The notes under the pieces: generated by a model
What the model was told of the DNA's origin: nothing
The model's input: only the letters and a program-made list of their open reading frames with translations
The model's database searches: none
NCBI RefSeq assembly: GCF_001042985.1
Contig: NZ_JYKY01000020.1
Location: forward strand, 1-64,000
Direction: 5' to 3'
Source: Pseudomonas lundensis
Lineage (GTDB): Bacteria > Pseudomonadota > Gammaproteobacteria > Pseudomonadales > Pseudomonadaceae
DNA: 64,000 bases
Made by a program: the position numbers and the translations under genes
Shown here: piece after piece, positions 53,951 to 63,433 of the stretch
Position numbering within the stretch: position 1 is the first letter of the stretch
Layout of the letters: each line of letters begins with the position of its first letter

Positions 53951-56053
53951 ATGAAATTTTTTGTACCCGCCCGTTTTGCCCTTTTGCTGCCGGGCCTGTG
54001 CCTCGCACCCTTCAGCGTCGCCGACACTCTGGAACTCGACCCCAGTGTCATCACGGGTTCGCGCAGCGCCAGCCCCAGTTTTGACCTGCCCTACTCGGTA
54101 GACAGCATCAATCAGCAGCAGATCAGTGATGGCCAATTGGGCATCAACGCGTCGGAAGTGCTGTCCCGCGTTCCAGGCCTGGTGGTGCAAAACCGGCAGA
54201 ACTACGCGCAGGACCTGCAGATCTCGTCCCGTGGCTTTGGTGCCCGCTCCGCGTTTGGCGTGCGCGGCATCAAACTGATTGCCGACGGCATCCCCGCCAG
54301 CACACCGGACGGCCAGGGCCAGGCCGCGACCTTTAATCTCGACACCGCCGAGCGCATCGAAGTCTTGCGCGGCCCGGCAGCCACGCTTTACGGCAGCAAT
54401 GCTGGCGGGGTCATTCAGATGTTCTCCAGAGACGGCGAAGGGCCGCCTCGTATTGGCGCCGAAACCCTCATTGGCAGCGACGGCCTGAGCAAAAACCACC
54501 TCACGGCCGAAGGCGCCGCCGATGGCGTTGGTTTTGTGCTTGATGCTTCGCGCATGGACACCGACGGTTACCGCGACCACAGCGCCGCCCGCCGCGATCA
54601 GACCTTTGCCAAGCTCAACCTCAAACCTGACGAAGACAGCAAACTGGCGCTGATCTACAGCAGCCTTGAGCAAAACGGCACGCAAGACCCGCTGGGGCAA
54701 AGCTGGGACGCCTACAAAGCCGACCCACGCTCAGTCACGCCCAACGCACTCACGTACAACACGCGCAAAAGCATCGATCATCAGCAACTGGGCATGAACT
54801 ACGAGCGCTACTTTGGCGACGCGACCTTGCAGGTCAATGCGTACACCGGTACGCGCAGCGTGATTCAGTATTTGGCGATTCCGAAGTACATCGGGAATAC
54901 CAACACGCTCAACCCGGCAAACGCTCGCGGTGGAGGTGTCGTCCAATTTGACCGTAAGTTTTACGGTGCCAATGTGCATTGGATTCAGCCCATAGAGAGC
55001 GCACCGGGTGAACTGGTTATCATCAGCGGCCTGGACTTTGATCAGAGCCGTGATAACCGTCACGGCTATCAAAACTACAATGGCGACCAGCTAGGCGTTA
55101 AAGGTGAAATGCGTCGCGACGAAGTAGACACAGCACGCAGCCTGGACCCCTTCGTGCAAGCTAACTGGGCCATCGATGATTGGACACTTCAAGCCGGGTT
55201 GCGCTACAGCACTATGGAAATGGATGTCGACGATCACTTTTTGAGCAACGGTGATGCCAGCGGCACCAAGCGCTATGAAAAAGCCACACCGTCGATGAGC
55301 GTGATGTATGCCTTCACGCCCGAATTACATGGCTATATCAGTGCCGGAAAAGGGTTCGAAACACCCACTCAAGCCGAACTGGCCTACGCGCCGGGCAATC
55401 AGGAAGGCTTCAACTTTGGCCTGAAGCCTTCTGAAAGCACTCAGTATGAAGTCGGCCTGAAAGCACAACTCGACAACACCCGCATCAACGCTGCGATCTT
55501 CCAGATCACCACCGAGGATGAGTTGGTCGTCGCGGGCTCGGTGGGCGGGCGTACCAGTTACCAAAACGCCGGCCGCACCCTGCGCCGCGGTTTTGAGCTG
55601 GGCGTCGAAAGCCAGCTCAGCGAACACTGGACCACCACCCTCGCCTACACCCGCCTCCAGGCCACTTACGACAGCGACTTCGCCAGTAGCAAAGGCCCGG
55701 TGGACAAAGGCAACTACTTGCCCGGCGTACCTCAAACCACGCTGTTTGCCGAAGTGAACTGGAAGCCGACCGACTGGGTCAGCACCGCCGTCGAAGGCAT
55801 GTACCGCAGTAAGGTGTACGTCGAAGACACCAACAGCAAGAAGGCGGCACCGGCTTACAGCGTGTTCAACTGGCGGGCGCAGTTTGAGCAGAAGGTCGAG
55901 CACTGGACCTTCCACCAGACCCTGCGCCTGGACAACTTGCTGGACCGCCAATACGTGGGTTCGGTGATTGTGGCCGACGGCAACGACCGTTTTTACGAAG
56001 CAGCCCCCGGCCGCTCGTGGTACGCGGGGGCTGGCGCGCAGTACAGCTTTTAA
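53951..56053 (+). CDS. TonB-dependent outer-membrane receptor
   Basis: The 700-residue protein has a signal peptide (ALLLPGLCLAPFSVA), a TonB-box-like segment (DPSVITGSRS), a plug domain (LQISSRGFGARSAFGVRG, IEVLRGPAATLYGSNAGGVI) and a 22-strand barrel ending in the outer-membrane insertion signal YAGAGAQYSF with terminal Phe. It lacks the N-terminal signalling domain of FecA-type regulators. I see no Fur box upstream, so an iron-siderophore role is open; vitamin or other substrates are possible. The toxin-like gene follows 122 bases downstream on the same strand. Confidence 0.9.
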   Translation: MKFFVPARFALLLPGLCLAPFSVADTLELDPSVITGSRSASPSFDLPYSVDSINQQQISDGQLGINASEVLSRVPGLVVQNRQNYAQDLQISSRGFGARSAFGVRGIKLIADGIPASTPDGQGQAATFNLDTAERIEVLRGPAATLYGSNAGGVIQMFSRDGEGPPRIGAETLIGSDGLSKNHLTAEGAADGVGFVLDASRMDTDGYRDHSAARRDQTFAKLNLKPDEDSKLALIYSSLEQNGTQDPLGQSWDAYKADPRSVTPNALTYNTRKSIDHQQLGMNYERYFGDATLQVNAYTGTRSVIQYLAIPKYIGNTNTLNPANARGGGVVQFDRKFYGANVHWIQPIESAPGELVIISGLDFDQSRDNRHGYQNYNGDQLGVKGEMRRDEVDTARSLDPFVQANWAIDDWTLQAGLRYSTMEMDVDDHFLSNGDASGTKRYEKATPSMSVMYAFTPELHGYISAGKGFETPTQAELAYAPGNQEGFNFGLKPSESTQYEVGLKAQLDNTRINAAIFQITTEDELVVAGSVGGRTSYQNAGRTLRRGFELGVESQLSEHWTTTLAYTRLQATYDSDFASSKGPVDKGNYLPGVPQTTLFAEVNWKPTDWVSTAVEGMYRSKVYVEDTNSKKAAPAYSVFNWRAQFEQKVEHWTFHQTLRLDNLLDRQYVGSVIVADGNDRFYEAAPGRSWYAGAGAQYSF

Positions 56054-56175
56054 GGCGTGTAAAGCGAGAGAACACCACCGGCAGTAACTATCTACCACCC
56101 TAGCCCGACTCCGTTCATATCTCCTGTCAGCACTGGCTCGCGCGATCCCCGCGCGGGCTCTGACAAGGACGTCAT

Positions 56176-59100
56176 ATGACCACGCACCTGGATCGCCTCA
56201 AAAGCGCTGAACATAAACTGCACACTCTTCGTTTGCACGTGCCCACGCTGGAGGCGGCCTTTAATCATCGGCTGTGCAAAACCTTCCCGCGGCTTCCCCA
56301 AGACAGCCGGACCGAAGGTTTGCACATCAATCACGAAGCCCTGCCCGAGCCGGGGCAGTCCCCGGTGCTCGTCAGCAAGACCCTCAGCTCGCAGATCGAA
56401 GGCAGCTTTCTGGCACAAACTCCGCCTACCTTCGTACAAGGCCAACACCATGTTTACAGTCAGGCCTACTCCGTGGACGAGGCGCATCGAACTCCGGGCC
56501 TGACACCCGTCGACCTTGAAAGCTACCTTGAGCATGTCATTCGCAACTATGACCTTTGTGTTCAGGACGTTTGGGCTGACTTCTGGCAAACGCCGCATGC
56601 CGAGTTCCAAGCGATGCCGCCCCAGCAATGGTTGACCCAGTGTCTTCAGCATTTGCTGTTAGACGAGGCTGCGGTGCGCCTTGAAGACCAAACCTTGAGC
56701 CGCGCAGCGGCCGATGCAATCACTCACTGCTGCAGTTCGGTTATGCCTAAGCACTCCTCAACACAAGGGCTGTACGAAGTTTTCCTGAAGGCCGAAAGGC
56801 CTATGCCTGATATCAAGCTGAGGGGGGTGTTTGCGATTACCGACAAACACCTGAGCGACACGGACGACTCAAGCCTGCGCAATGTCGTGTTTTACACGCC
56901 TGACAACGGCCTTGAGGCGTTCGATTCGCTGCATCTGCTGACACAGGAACTCAACGCCAGGCTCAAGGACCCTGACCAGCGCGCCGCTTTACTTAACCTG
57001 GTGCTGGCCAAAGAACACCCACACACACAGGGTCTTGAGCAGGTCAGACTGGTCTCGACCGAACAAGAGGCCCCGTCCCTTTGCGCAAAAGGCTTAATCG
57101 AGAAGCTCAAGCACGACATGCTGCATGCATGCGCCGAAGCCAGACGCAATCACCTCGCAGGGACAACATTCGTGTCCCCGCAACGGCTGTTCAAACGGAT
57201 CGAACAGTCCGTGAACGCGAGCTGGTTCGTGAACCCGGCGGCCATTGTGCGTTCGCGCTATGCCCACCTGTTTGAGAAGCAGTTGCCGCACTGGCTCAAA
57301 ACAGCAACCGACGATGAAAAAGCGCAATGGCGGCTGGCCGCAGCACGACTGATCCATGAACAGCAGGCCTGCGAAGCCCCGGATGCCTCCCCCATCACCG
57401 AAAGCGGTAAGAAACACACGCTGCTGGGTTACGCCCGCACGCAATTCAAGCAGCAGATCAAAGCCGACCACGGCATTGAGTGCGACCCCGACAGCCTGTG
57501 CATCCTGACCACTGAAGCGGTTCAAACAGGCCCCGTGATCTTCCCCACGTTTGGTTCGGCCTACACCGCCGGGAACAGCATCGACAGGACCGGCCCTACG
57601 ATCAGCTATGTCACCCACCGCATGAGCCTGACCCAGCTGGCACTCTCCAATGTCGGTGTGTGGGACGTGACGTTTGCGCTCACGGCCCAGATCATAGAGG
57701 CCAATGGCACCCCGCACCCGGTCCTCACCAAGGACTACATCAAGACGCTGGTCCGCCAGTTGGATGTGGGCGACAGCTATATCAAACACTTGAATCATGT
57801 GTTGGTGACGTCGTCACAAGCCGGCTGGCGTAAAGAACGCTACGTAGCGCTAAAGCGGGCACAACTGAGCCTGGACCTGCTTGAAGCCAAATTGGCCGGC
57901 ACCCTGAACGCCACGCAAGTGGCCATCGTACAAGCCGTGCTCGATCAGCCCGATGACGCAACACGTGCAAAGGTCGAGGGTGCGCAGGTCAGGGCACAGC
58001 TATTGATCGTGAATAAGAACGTGCTGCCCGGCGTGATGGTGTTCAGTTCGACCGCAAGCACCGAGCTGCTCTGTTACCTGCCTGATGCGCCCGACAATAG
58101 CCGGTTTCTGGTGGCGAACGCTCGTCAGGCGCTGGGGCAGTTAATGTCCCGCGAGCATTTGCACAGCTATGTGCAACAGCGTGTGACATCCGCTCGCCAG
58201 CCTTACCTCACGCCCGTGTTGAAAGCAGGCCTGGATGAATCCAGCACCCAGCTGCAGATCATCTATGACCATGCGTTCGAAGCGTCATACAACAATGAAG
58301 TGTCCTACGCGTTCCGGGACGCGGATGAGCAAACGACCTCCACCTACGAAAGTAACGTCAACACTGCCAAGGACGCGGTGCTGGCCGTCGTTGATGTGGT
58401 GTCCTTCGTATTGCCTGTCCGCGTGCTGCTGCCCATTGTGGCGCTGCGCTTCATTTATCAAATCACGCTGGGGGTGGACGCACTCGCACGCGAAGAAGAA
58501 CACGAAGCCTTTTTGCACTTCATGGGGGCTATCGCCCATGTGACCGATGGCGCTTCAGATTTCGCGGGCTCCTCTGTTTTCGCACGCGCCATCCGCCAGC
58601 GTGTCAAACCCCCAACGGCAACACTCAGTCCCGGCGCGGCATGCGCGAAGCCCGGCAGCGACCTGCTTCTGAAAACGGGCGGGGCCTATGGCGGCGGTGT
58701 GTATGAGTCAGTTGCAAGCGCAACCGGGCCAACGCGGCACTATATAAAGGACGAAGCCGGCAACGTGTACCGCGCTCGCTACGACACGCTGGAGAACACC
58801 TGGCGCGTGATTGATGAACGCAACCCCAACGCACCGTATCAGGCGCCTGTGCGGGAAGTCTCGGCCGGGCGCTGGGGCGTTAATGTGGTGGCACCATTCT
58901 TCCAACGAAAGAGCGCCCCTGTACGCCTCGTGGAAAGTGCACGGGTGACTGGCGTGAACCTGTCAGCTCATACGGCTGACAGCCAGGGCATCTATCACCT
59001 CAATAACAAGCGTTACATACAGGAAAACGGCCATGTATATGAGGTGTACAAAGGTTGGCTGGGCCGCAACGTGTATGTGCAAACACCCGGCGGATCAGCA

Positions 59101-60405
59101 CAGCGTGCCGGCCCGTACAAACTGCGTAAAACTGCGGAGCACTGGGAGATCAAGCTGGGGCCAAACTGCTGGCGGTCACTGCGAAACCCCGATATCGAAC
59201 TGCCTGCTGCCCTGCCCGTAGTGCCTGAAGGTCATTACGACGTACCTGCTCAATACAACAAAGCCCTGCAACTTCATATTGAAAACACGCCCAAGTTTCT
59301 GGACAGCCACTATATTTTTCCCAATCCCGAAATCGCACGGCTGGCTAAGTTCTTCACTGAGTTTCGGCTTAAGTTGCTGGCCGACGCTCAACACTTTTTC
59401 GCAAGCAACCCTATAAAGCCACGACCTGCACGCCCCACGTTGCCGGCGCCCATGGCGCCACAGGATTTTTTCAAGCGGTTACATGAAGACTTCAACGGCA
59501 TCGTGGTCGGTGAATGCCACTCGGACATCGGCGCCAAAAAGATTCTTATCGAGAGCATGAAGTCTCTGTCTAAAAACAAGGTGAAGGTGATTTATCTCGA
59601 ACACCTTCAAACCGACGCGCATCAACCGTTGCTCGATAAATACTTTAAAACCGGAAAGATGGATCGACCGTTAAAGCAGTTTCTTAAAAACCAGGATGCG
59701 GGTCACCAATTGCCCGAGGGCACCCCCTATACCTATAGCAACCTGATACGAGAGGCGAGGCGTTACGGGATTGAAATGAAAGCCCTCGATTGCATGGCCA
59801 GTTACTACTCGCAGGACTTGCCAATAACCGCCTTTAATCTGGAACGGTATGAAATGTTCAGTTACGTCGCTTCTCGTGTTATCCAAAAACATATGGCAGA
59901 CACCGGCGGACACAAATGGATCGCCTTGACAGGCAATTCACACGCCAACACGTTCAAAGGTGTACCGGGCCTGTCAGAACTTGAAGGGGCTGTTGGAATA
60001 CGAGTGACCGATGCCGCTTGCGGCACACCCTACACCCTTCGCCAAGACATCAGTGACCTGATAAAGAACAGGCCCGGCGCTGACTATAAATTGCTGAAAA
60101 ACGATTATTGGCTTGAAGTAAACATCCAAGGTGCCCAGCCCAACAGGCCACCCTTGAGCGTAGAGCAGCTTGAACATCAACTGGATAAACCCGGCACATT
60201 CCTGCTCGACAACTCCCCGCAAGGCGCACGGTTAATACATCGATCCACTTCCAATGAAATCGTTTACACGCCTTTGAAAACAACCGAATCAGGGCACTTT
60301 TTTATCGAGCGCCCTCGCTGGCAACCCGTTCATGAAAAGCGCTACGTTTTCGTCAAAGATTTGATAGAAGACCTTCACGCTATCGGCCTGCGGCATGCCC
60401 CGTAA
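56176..60405 (+). CDS. Giant DUF6543-type toxin-like protein with Tiki/EreA-like C-terminus
   Basis: The 1,409-residue protein is uninterrupted. Residues 1 to about 710 are a DUF6543-type module (YVTHRMSLTQLALSNVG and VRQLDVGDSYIKHLNHVL correspond to signatures of the frameshifted protein at 28 kb). A hydrophobic stretch follows at about 733-768 (LAVVDVVSFVLPVRVLLPIV), which could insert in a membrane. Next come a beta-rich region (YIKDEAGNVYRARYD) and a C-terminal domain (about 1095-1290) with VVGECHSD (GECH 1112-1115), IYLEHLQTD (Glu1142-His1143) and ALTGNSHA (GNSH 1253-1256). This GxxH...EH...GxxH arrangement is seen in the Tiki/ChaN/EreA hydrolase superfamily. There is no signal peptide, and no secretion gene nearby. 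A host- or competitor-directed toxin is an inference. Confidence 0.8.
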   Translation: MTTHLDRLKSAEHKLHTLRLHVPTLEAAFNHRLCKTFPRLPQDSRTEGLHINHEALPEPGQSPVLVSKTLSSQIEGSFLAQTPPTFVQGQHHVYSQAYSVDEAHRTPGLTPVDLESYLEHVIRNYDLCVQDVWADFWQTPHAEFQAMPPQQWLTQCLQHLLLDEAAVRLEDQTLSRAAADAITHCCSSVMPKHSSTQGLYEVFLKAERPMPDIKLRGVFAITDKHLSDTDDSSLRNVVFYTPDNGLEAFDSLHLLTQELNARLKDPDQRAALLNLVLAKEHPHTQGLEQVRLVSTEQEAPSLCAKGLIEKLKHDMLHACAEARRNHLAGTTFVSPQRLFKRIEQSVNASWFVNPAAIVRSRYAHLFEKQLPHWLKTATDDEKAQWRLAAARLIHEQQACEAPDASPITESGKKHTLLGYARTQFKQQIKADHGIECDPDSLCILTTEAVQTGPVIFPTFGSAYTAGNSIDRTGPTISYVTHRMSLTQLALSNVGVWDVTFALTAQIIEANGTPHPVLTKDYIKTLVRQLDVGDSYIKHLNHVLVTSSQAGWRKERYVALKRAQLSLDLLEAKLAGTLNATQVAIVQAVLDQPDDATRAKVEGAQVRAQLLIVNKNVLPGVMVFSSTASTELLCYLPDAPDNSRFLVANARQALGQLMSREHLHSYVQQRVTSARQPYLTPVLKAGLDESSTQLQIIYDHAFEASYNNEVSYAFRDADEQTTSTYESNVNTAKDAVLAVVDVVSFVLPVRVLLPIVALRFIYQITLGVDALAREEEHEAFLHFMGAIAHVTDGASDFAGSSVFARAIRQRVKPPTATLSPGAACAKPGSDLLLKTGGAYGGGVYESVASATGPTRHYIKDEAGNVYRARYDTLENTWRVIDERNPNAPYQAPVREVSAGRWGVNVVAPFFQRKSAPVRLVESARVTGVNLSAHTADSQGIYHLNNKRYIQENGHVYEVYKGWLGRNVYVQTPGGSAQRAGPYKLRKTAEHWEIKLGPNCWRSLRNPDIELPAALPVVPEGHYDVPAQYNKALQLHIENTPKFLDSHYIFPNPEIARLAKFFTEFRLKLLADAQHFFASNPIKPRPARPTLPAPMAPQDFFKRLHEDFNGIVVGECHSDIGAKKILIESMKSLSKNKVKVIYLEHLQTDAHQPLLDKYFKTGKMDRPLKQFLKNQDAGHQLPEGTPYTYSNLIREARRYGIEMKALDCMASYYSQDLPITAFNLERYEMFSYVASRVIQKHMADTGGHKWIALTGNSHANTFKGVPGLSELEGAVGIRVTDAACGTPYTLRQDISDLIKNRPGADYKLLKNDYWLEVNIQGAQPNRPPLSVEQLEHQLDKPGTFLLDNSPQGARLIHRSTSNEIVYTPLKTTESGHFFIERPRWQPVHEKRYVFVKDLIEDLHAIGLRHAP

Positions 60406-60444
60406 ATTAACTACATAGCAGTCTGGCACGGCGCCTGTCTGTCA

Positions 60445-60468
60445 GGCTCCGCCGAAAGGGGCGGGGCC
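60445..60468. terminator. GC-rich hairpin after the toxin-like gene
   Basis: GGCTCCGCC (60445-60453) pairs with GGCGGGGCC (60460-60468) with one G-T wobble, between the convergent toxin-like gene and the LPS kinase gene. No T-tract follows on the plus strand. Confidence 0.5.
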
Positions 60469-60501
60469 TTGCAGAGGGGCGCGCGGGTCAACCCACATCG
60501 A

Positions 60502-61950
60502 TCAGCACGTAGGCAGGCGCTCGTCCAGCAAACGATGCAACGCTGAAGCCTGCGGCCAGTTGCGCATAAAACGCGCCCTGTCACGGGCGTAGGCCGCGGA
60601 GAAGCTGGCAGTGCTGCGGTGCTGGCACATTGAGTCCAGATCAATCAGCGCCCAACGTCCGGGCGCCCGTGATGGGTCCCAAAACACGTTATGCCCCTTC
60701 AGATCACCATGGCTGATGCGCTCACGAATCAAGTCAGCAAACAGCTGATCCAGCGCCTGCAACTCGGCTTCTGGGGCATCGCCGCTCTCAACGTAAGGCG
60801 CAAAACGCTCAATGATGTCCGGCCCGGGCAAGTATTCAGTGACCAGATAGGCCTTGGTGCGCAACCACAAAAACCGGGTTTCCAGCAGTGCCAGCGGCTT
60901 GGGCGTGGCGATACCGAGAAACGCCAGCCGATTGCCTTCACGCCATGAGTGCCAGGCGCGGCTCGGGCGCCAGAAGCGTTTAAGCCAATGGGCAACGCCC
61001 TTGATGTTGTAGCGTTTGATCACCAGCGTGCGACCGTCTACTTCAACCTTGCCGACACTCGCTGCGCCGCCGGTTTTGTAGAGATGGCCCTGATCGAGCA
61101 ACGCATCAGCCCTGGCCAGCACCGGCAGCATCGCGGCCTCTTCTTCACGTCGCACAGCTTGAAAGGCCATCGTCCCACGTTGCACGCTGAACAACGAACA
61201 GTCGCGGCCGACCTTGTCGAGAAAGTCGTTCAGACGCCAGGCGCGCACTTTTTCGACGTGCTTGAGCAATGCTTCCAGCGGCAAGGCGTGCTCACCGTTA
61301 CTGAGCAGGTAATGCACCAGCAACTCTTCGATAAACGGCTCAAGGTTTTTGGGCAACTGAGCGAAGAACACCCCCAGGTTTTCCAGTACCTTTTGTCGAG
61401 ACAACGGCGTGCCCGCGGTTTCAACGCAAATACCGCCACCGTCGATGACGAACAGTTTGCCGTTTTGACGCAACAGGTTGTCCAGATGCAGGTCTTGCTG
61501 CCACACGCCTTTGAGGTGCATCCGGGCAATGGCTTCCAGGGCTTGCGCCAATACAGCTTGTTGCTCGTCTGCCAGCACCGGCAAATCCTCAACGGCGCGC
61601 CACGCGTCGCCCAGGCTCTCGGCGTGCTCCAGAAACTCAAACAGCAACCAGCCGCCCTCACCTTCCTGCAACCCGTCTGCCAGCAACAGCGGTGTAGTCA
61701 ACCCCTGCTCGGCCAGCACGCGGACACCCGTCAGCTCACGTTCAAAGTTGCGCGCAGCCTTGCTGCCGACCATCAATTTGGCCAGCACGGTGCGACCACG
61801 CCAGACACCGGCGCCGACATAGCGCTGGCCCGGCAAGACGCGCAACAACGTCAGCAGTTGCAAGTGCGCGGGCCCGGCAGCGTCCGCCAGCTCAATACTC
61901 AGCGGCAATCCCGGGGCACGCCCGGTTTTTTGCAGTTCGGATAGACGCAT
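60502..61950 (-). CDS. LPS core kinase-like protein with two tandem kinase domains (PA5006 type)
   Basis: The 482-residue protein contains two successive WaaP/Kdo-kinase-like domains. The first (about 1-240) has VLAKLMVGSKAARNFERELT with the ATP-binding Lys and GVWQQDLHLDNLLRQNGKLFVIDGGG. The second (about 255-482) has GRTLVIKRYNIKG, ISHGDLKGHNVFWD and WALIDLDSM. Both retain the catalytic Asp and Asn of kinases (QDLHLDNLL, HGDLKGHNV). It is last in the kinase operon, overlapping the preceding gene by one base. The sugar it phosphorylates is not known. Confidence 0.87.
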   Translation of the reverse strand: MRLSELQKTGRAPGLPLSIELADAAGPAHLQLLTLLRVLPGQRYVGAGVWRGRTVLAKLMVGSKAARNFERELTGVRVLAEQGLTTPLLLADGLQEGEGGWLLFEFLEHAESLGDAWRAVEDLPVLADEQQAVLAQALEAIARMHLKGVWQQDLHLDNLLRQNGKLFVIDGGGICVETAGTPLSRQKVLENLGVFFAQLPKNLEPFIEELLVHYLLSNGEHALPLEALLKHVEKVRAWRLNDFLDKVGRDCSLFSVQRGTMAFQAVRREEEAAMLPVLARADALLDQGHLYKTGGAASVGKVEVDGRTLVIKRYNIKGVAHWLKRFWRPSRAWHSWREGNRLAFLGIATPKPLALLETRFLWLRTKAYLVTEYLPGPDIIERFAPYVESGDAPEAELQALDQLFADLIRERISHGDLKGHNVFWDPSRAPGRWALIDLDSMCQHRSTASFSAAYARDRARFMRNWPQASALHRLLDERLPTC

Positions 61951-62702
61951 CAGCGGTTCTCCTTTTGATTACGACGCACATTCAGACGTTGATACCACGC
62001 CTCGACCAAACCGCTGTCCAGGGGCTGATCGAGATAAGCCGCCAGCATCGTGCGCACGTCTGTTTCAGTCCAGACCTGCGCGCGGCGCAGTAACGGCTCA
62101 ATATCCTTGACCCGGTCGCGCTGGCCCAACAGCAACGGCCGGGTTTTTTCAAGGTCGATCAACTGCGCGCGGTACGCCGGGCCATCAGGCTGCAAAAAGA
62201 TGTGCTTGGGGTAGAAACAGCCATGCACCTGACGCACCTCGTGCAGACGCCGCGCCAGTTGGCCGCAGGCCTGCAAGATCGCCTGGCGCTGGGGTGCGCT
62301 CAACTGGGGCCATTGCTCCAGCAACGAGTCGAGGTCATTCCAGCCATCCAGCGCACGGGTCATCAGAATGGCCCGACGCTCGCCCCCGACTTTGCGCTCA
62401 CCAAAAAACACCGCTTCCAGCGCGGGAATGCCTAACTGCTGATAGCGCTGAATATTACGGAACTCGCGGGCGAAACTCGGCTCACCCAACGGGCTGTGCA
62501 GCGTGCGGGTCAGGTAGTTGCTTTGACGTTTGAGGTAAAACCCCTGACCGTCGAGGTCCATGCGAAACACGCTGCTCCAGCCACCGCGACTGGTGTTGGG
62601 TTCGTCCACCGCATCGAGTTGCAGGTTCCACAACGCATCGAAATCCGCCAGTCCATTGCGTTCCAGCAAGGCGCGATCAGCGTCTGCCACAAAATCAGTC
62701 AT
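61950..62702 (-). CDS. InaA/WaaP-family kinase (WapQ-like)
   Basis: The 250-residue protein is a single kinase-like domain of the InaA group: GWSSVFRMDLDGQGFYLKRQ with the ATP-binding Lys, RAILMTRALDG in the hinge, and CFYPKHIFLQPDGPAYRAQL with LIDLEKTRP replacing the usual HxD and DFG loops. By position it is the wapQ-type gene of the Pseudomonas core kinase cluster. It overlaps its upstream neighbour by four bases (ATGA) and the downstream gene by one, so the set is translationally coupled. Confidence 0.86.
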   Translation of the reverse strand: MTDFVADADRALLERNGLADFDALWNLQLDAVDEPNTSRGGWSSVFRMDLDGQGFYLKRQSNYLTRTLHSPLGEPSFAREFRNIQRYQQLGIPALEAVFFGERKVGGERRAILMTRALDGWNDLDSLLEQWPQLSAPQRQAILQACGQLARRLHEVRQVHGCFYPKHIFLQPDGPAYRAQLIDLEKTRPLLLGQRDRVKDIEPLLRRAQVWTETDVRTMLAAYLDQPLDSGLVEAWYQRLNVRRNQKENR

Positions 62703-63433
62703 TCCCGGCCCTCAAAAAAACGCACGATATGACGGACGCGTTCCTTGTCCGCCCCAGTGAGCGTCGTCCGCCCGGTGTATTGGAAATAAAAGCGCAGGCG
62801 CTGGGTGGCCGACAGGTGGTATTTGGCCACTTTGTCGAGGCAGGCCAGGTCTTTGGTGATGCGGTACTTGAGCCAGAAACCGCGCCAGAAGTCGCCGTTG
62901 GGGCAATCGATCAAATACAGCTGCGCCTGATCGTCGATCAGCAAGTTGCGCCACTTCAAATCGTTATGGGTGAAGCGGTGGTCATGCATGGTCTTGGTGT
63001 AACGCGCCAACTGGCGGCTGACTCCATCGACCCAACGCCGGTCCTTGAGCAACGGGTCATTGTTGTCGGCCAGCTCCGAGAGGTCGCGGGTGTTCGGCAG
63101 TTCGCGGGTAATCATGGCGCCACGGGCGTAGGCGAGGCCTTTACGCTCAAGGCCCCAGGCCACCACGTCAGCCGTCGGAATGCCCCACTTGGCGAACCGC
63201 TTGAGGTTCTGCCATTCGGACTTCACGCGCGGGCGGCCCAGATAGCGACGCAGCCCTTTGCCCGCCCCGGTGTAGCGCTTGACGTAATAATTCACGCCCT
63301 CGCGCTGAACGCGGATCACCTCCGACAGCGGATCGCGGGTCAGGTGTTCGCCCTTGAGCGCAAACACCGCGTCCAGGGTGCCAAAGTCTCGGGCCAGCGC
63401 GCTGTAGGCCGGGTCCAGATTCCAGCCCGCCAT
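62699..63433 (-). CDS. wapP: LPS core heptose kinase (WapP-like)
   Basis: The 244-residue kinase-like protein shows YYVKRYTGAGKGLRRYLG near residue 50, a hinge GAMITRELPNTRDL, the catalytic loop FTHNDLKWRNLLIDD and the metal-binding LIDCPNGDF. This is the RfaY/WapP-like group that phosphorylates inner-core heptose. Its start shares one base with the waaP stop, and its end overlaps the wapQ-type gene. The gene symbol rests on conserved order waaP-wapP-wapQ in P. aeruginosa. Confidence 0.87.
   Translation of the reverse strand: MAGWNLDPAYSALARDFGTLDAVFALKGEHLTRDPLSEVIRVQREGVNYYVKRYTGAGKGLRRYLGRPRVKSEWQNLKRFAKWGIPTADVVAWGLERKGLAYARGAMITRELPNTRDLSELADNNDPLLKDRRWVDGVSRQLARYTKTMHDHRFTHNDLKWRNLLIDDQAQLYLIDCPNGDFWRGFWLKYRITKDLACLDKVAKYHLSATQRLRFYFQYTGRTTLTGADKERVRHIVRFFEGRE

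Noticed and set aside
53398..60410. Polymorphic-toxin immunity gene next to the giant toxin-like gene
   Set aside because: No small gene follows the toxin-like gene; the 96-base gap ends at the convergent LPS kinase gene, and the YceK-like lipoprotein is on the opposite strand and belongs to a widespread family.
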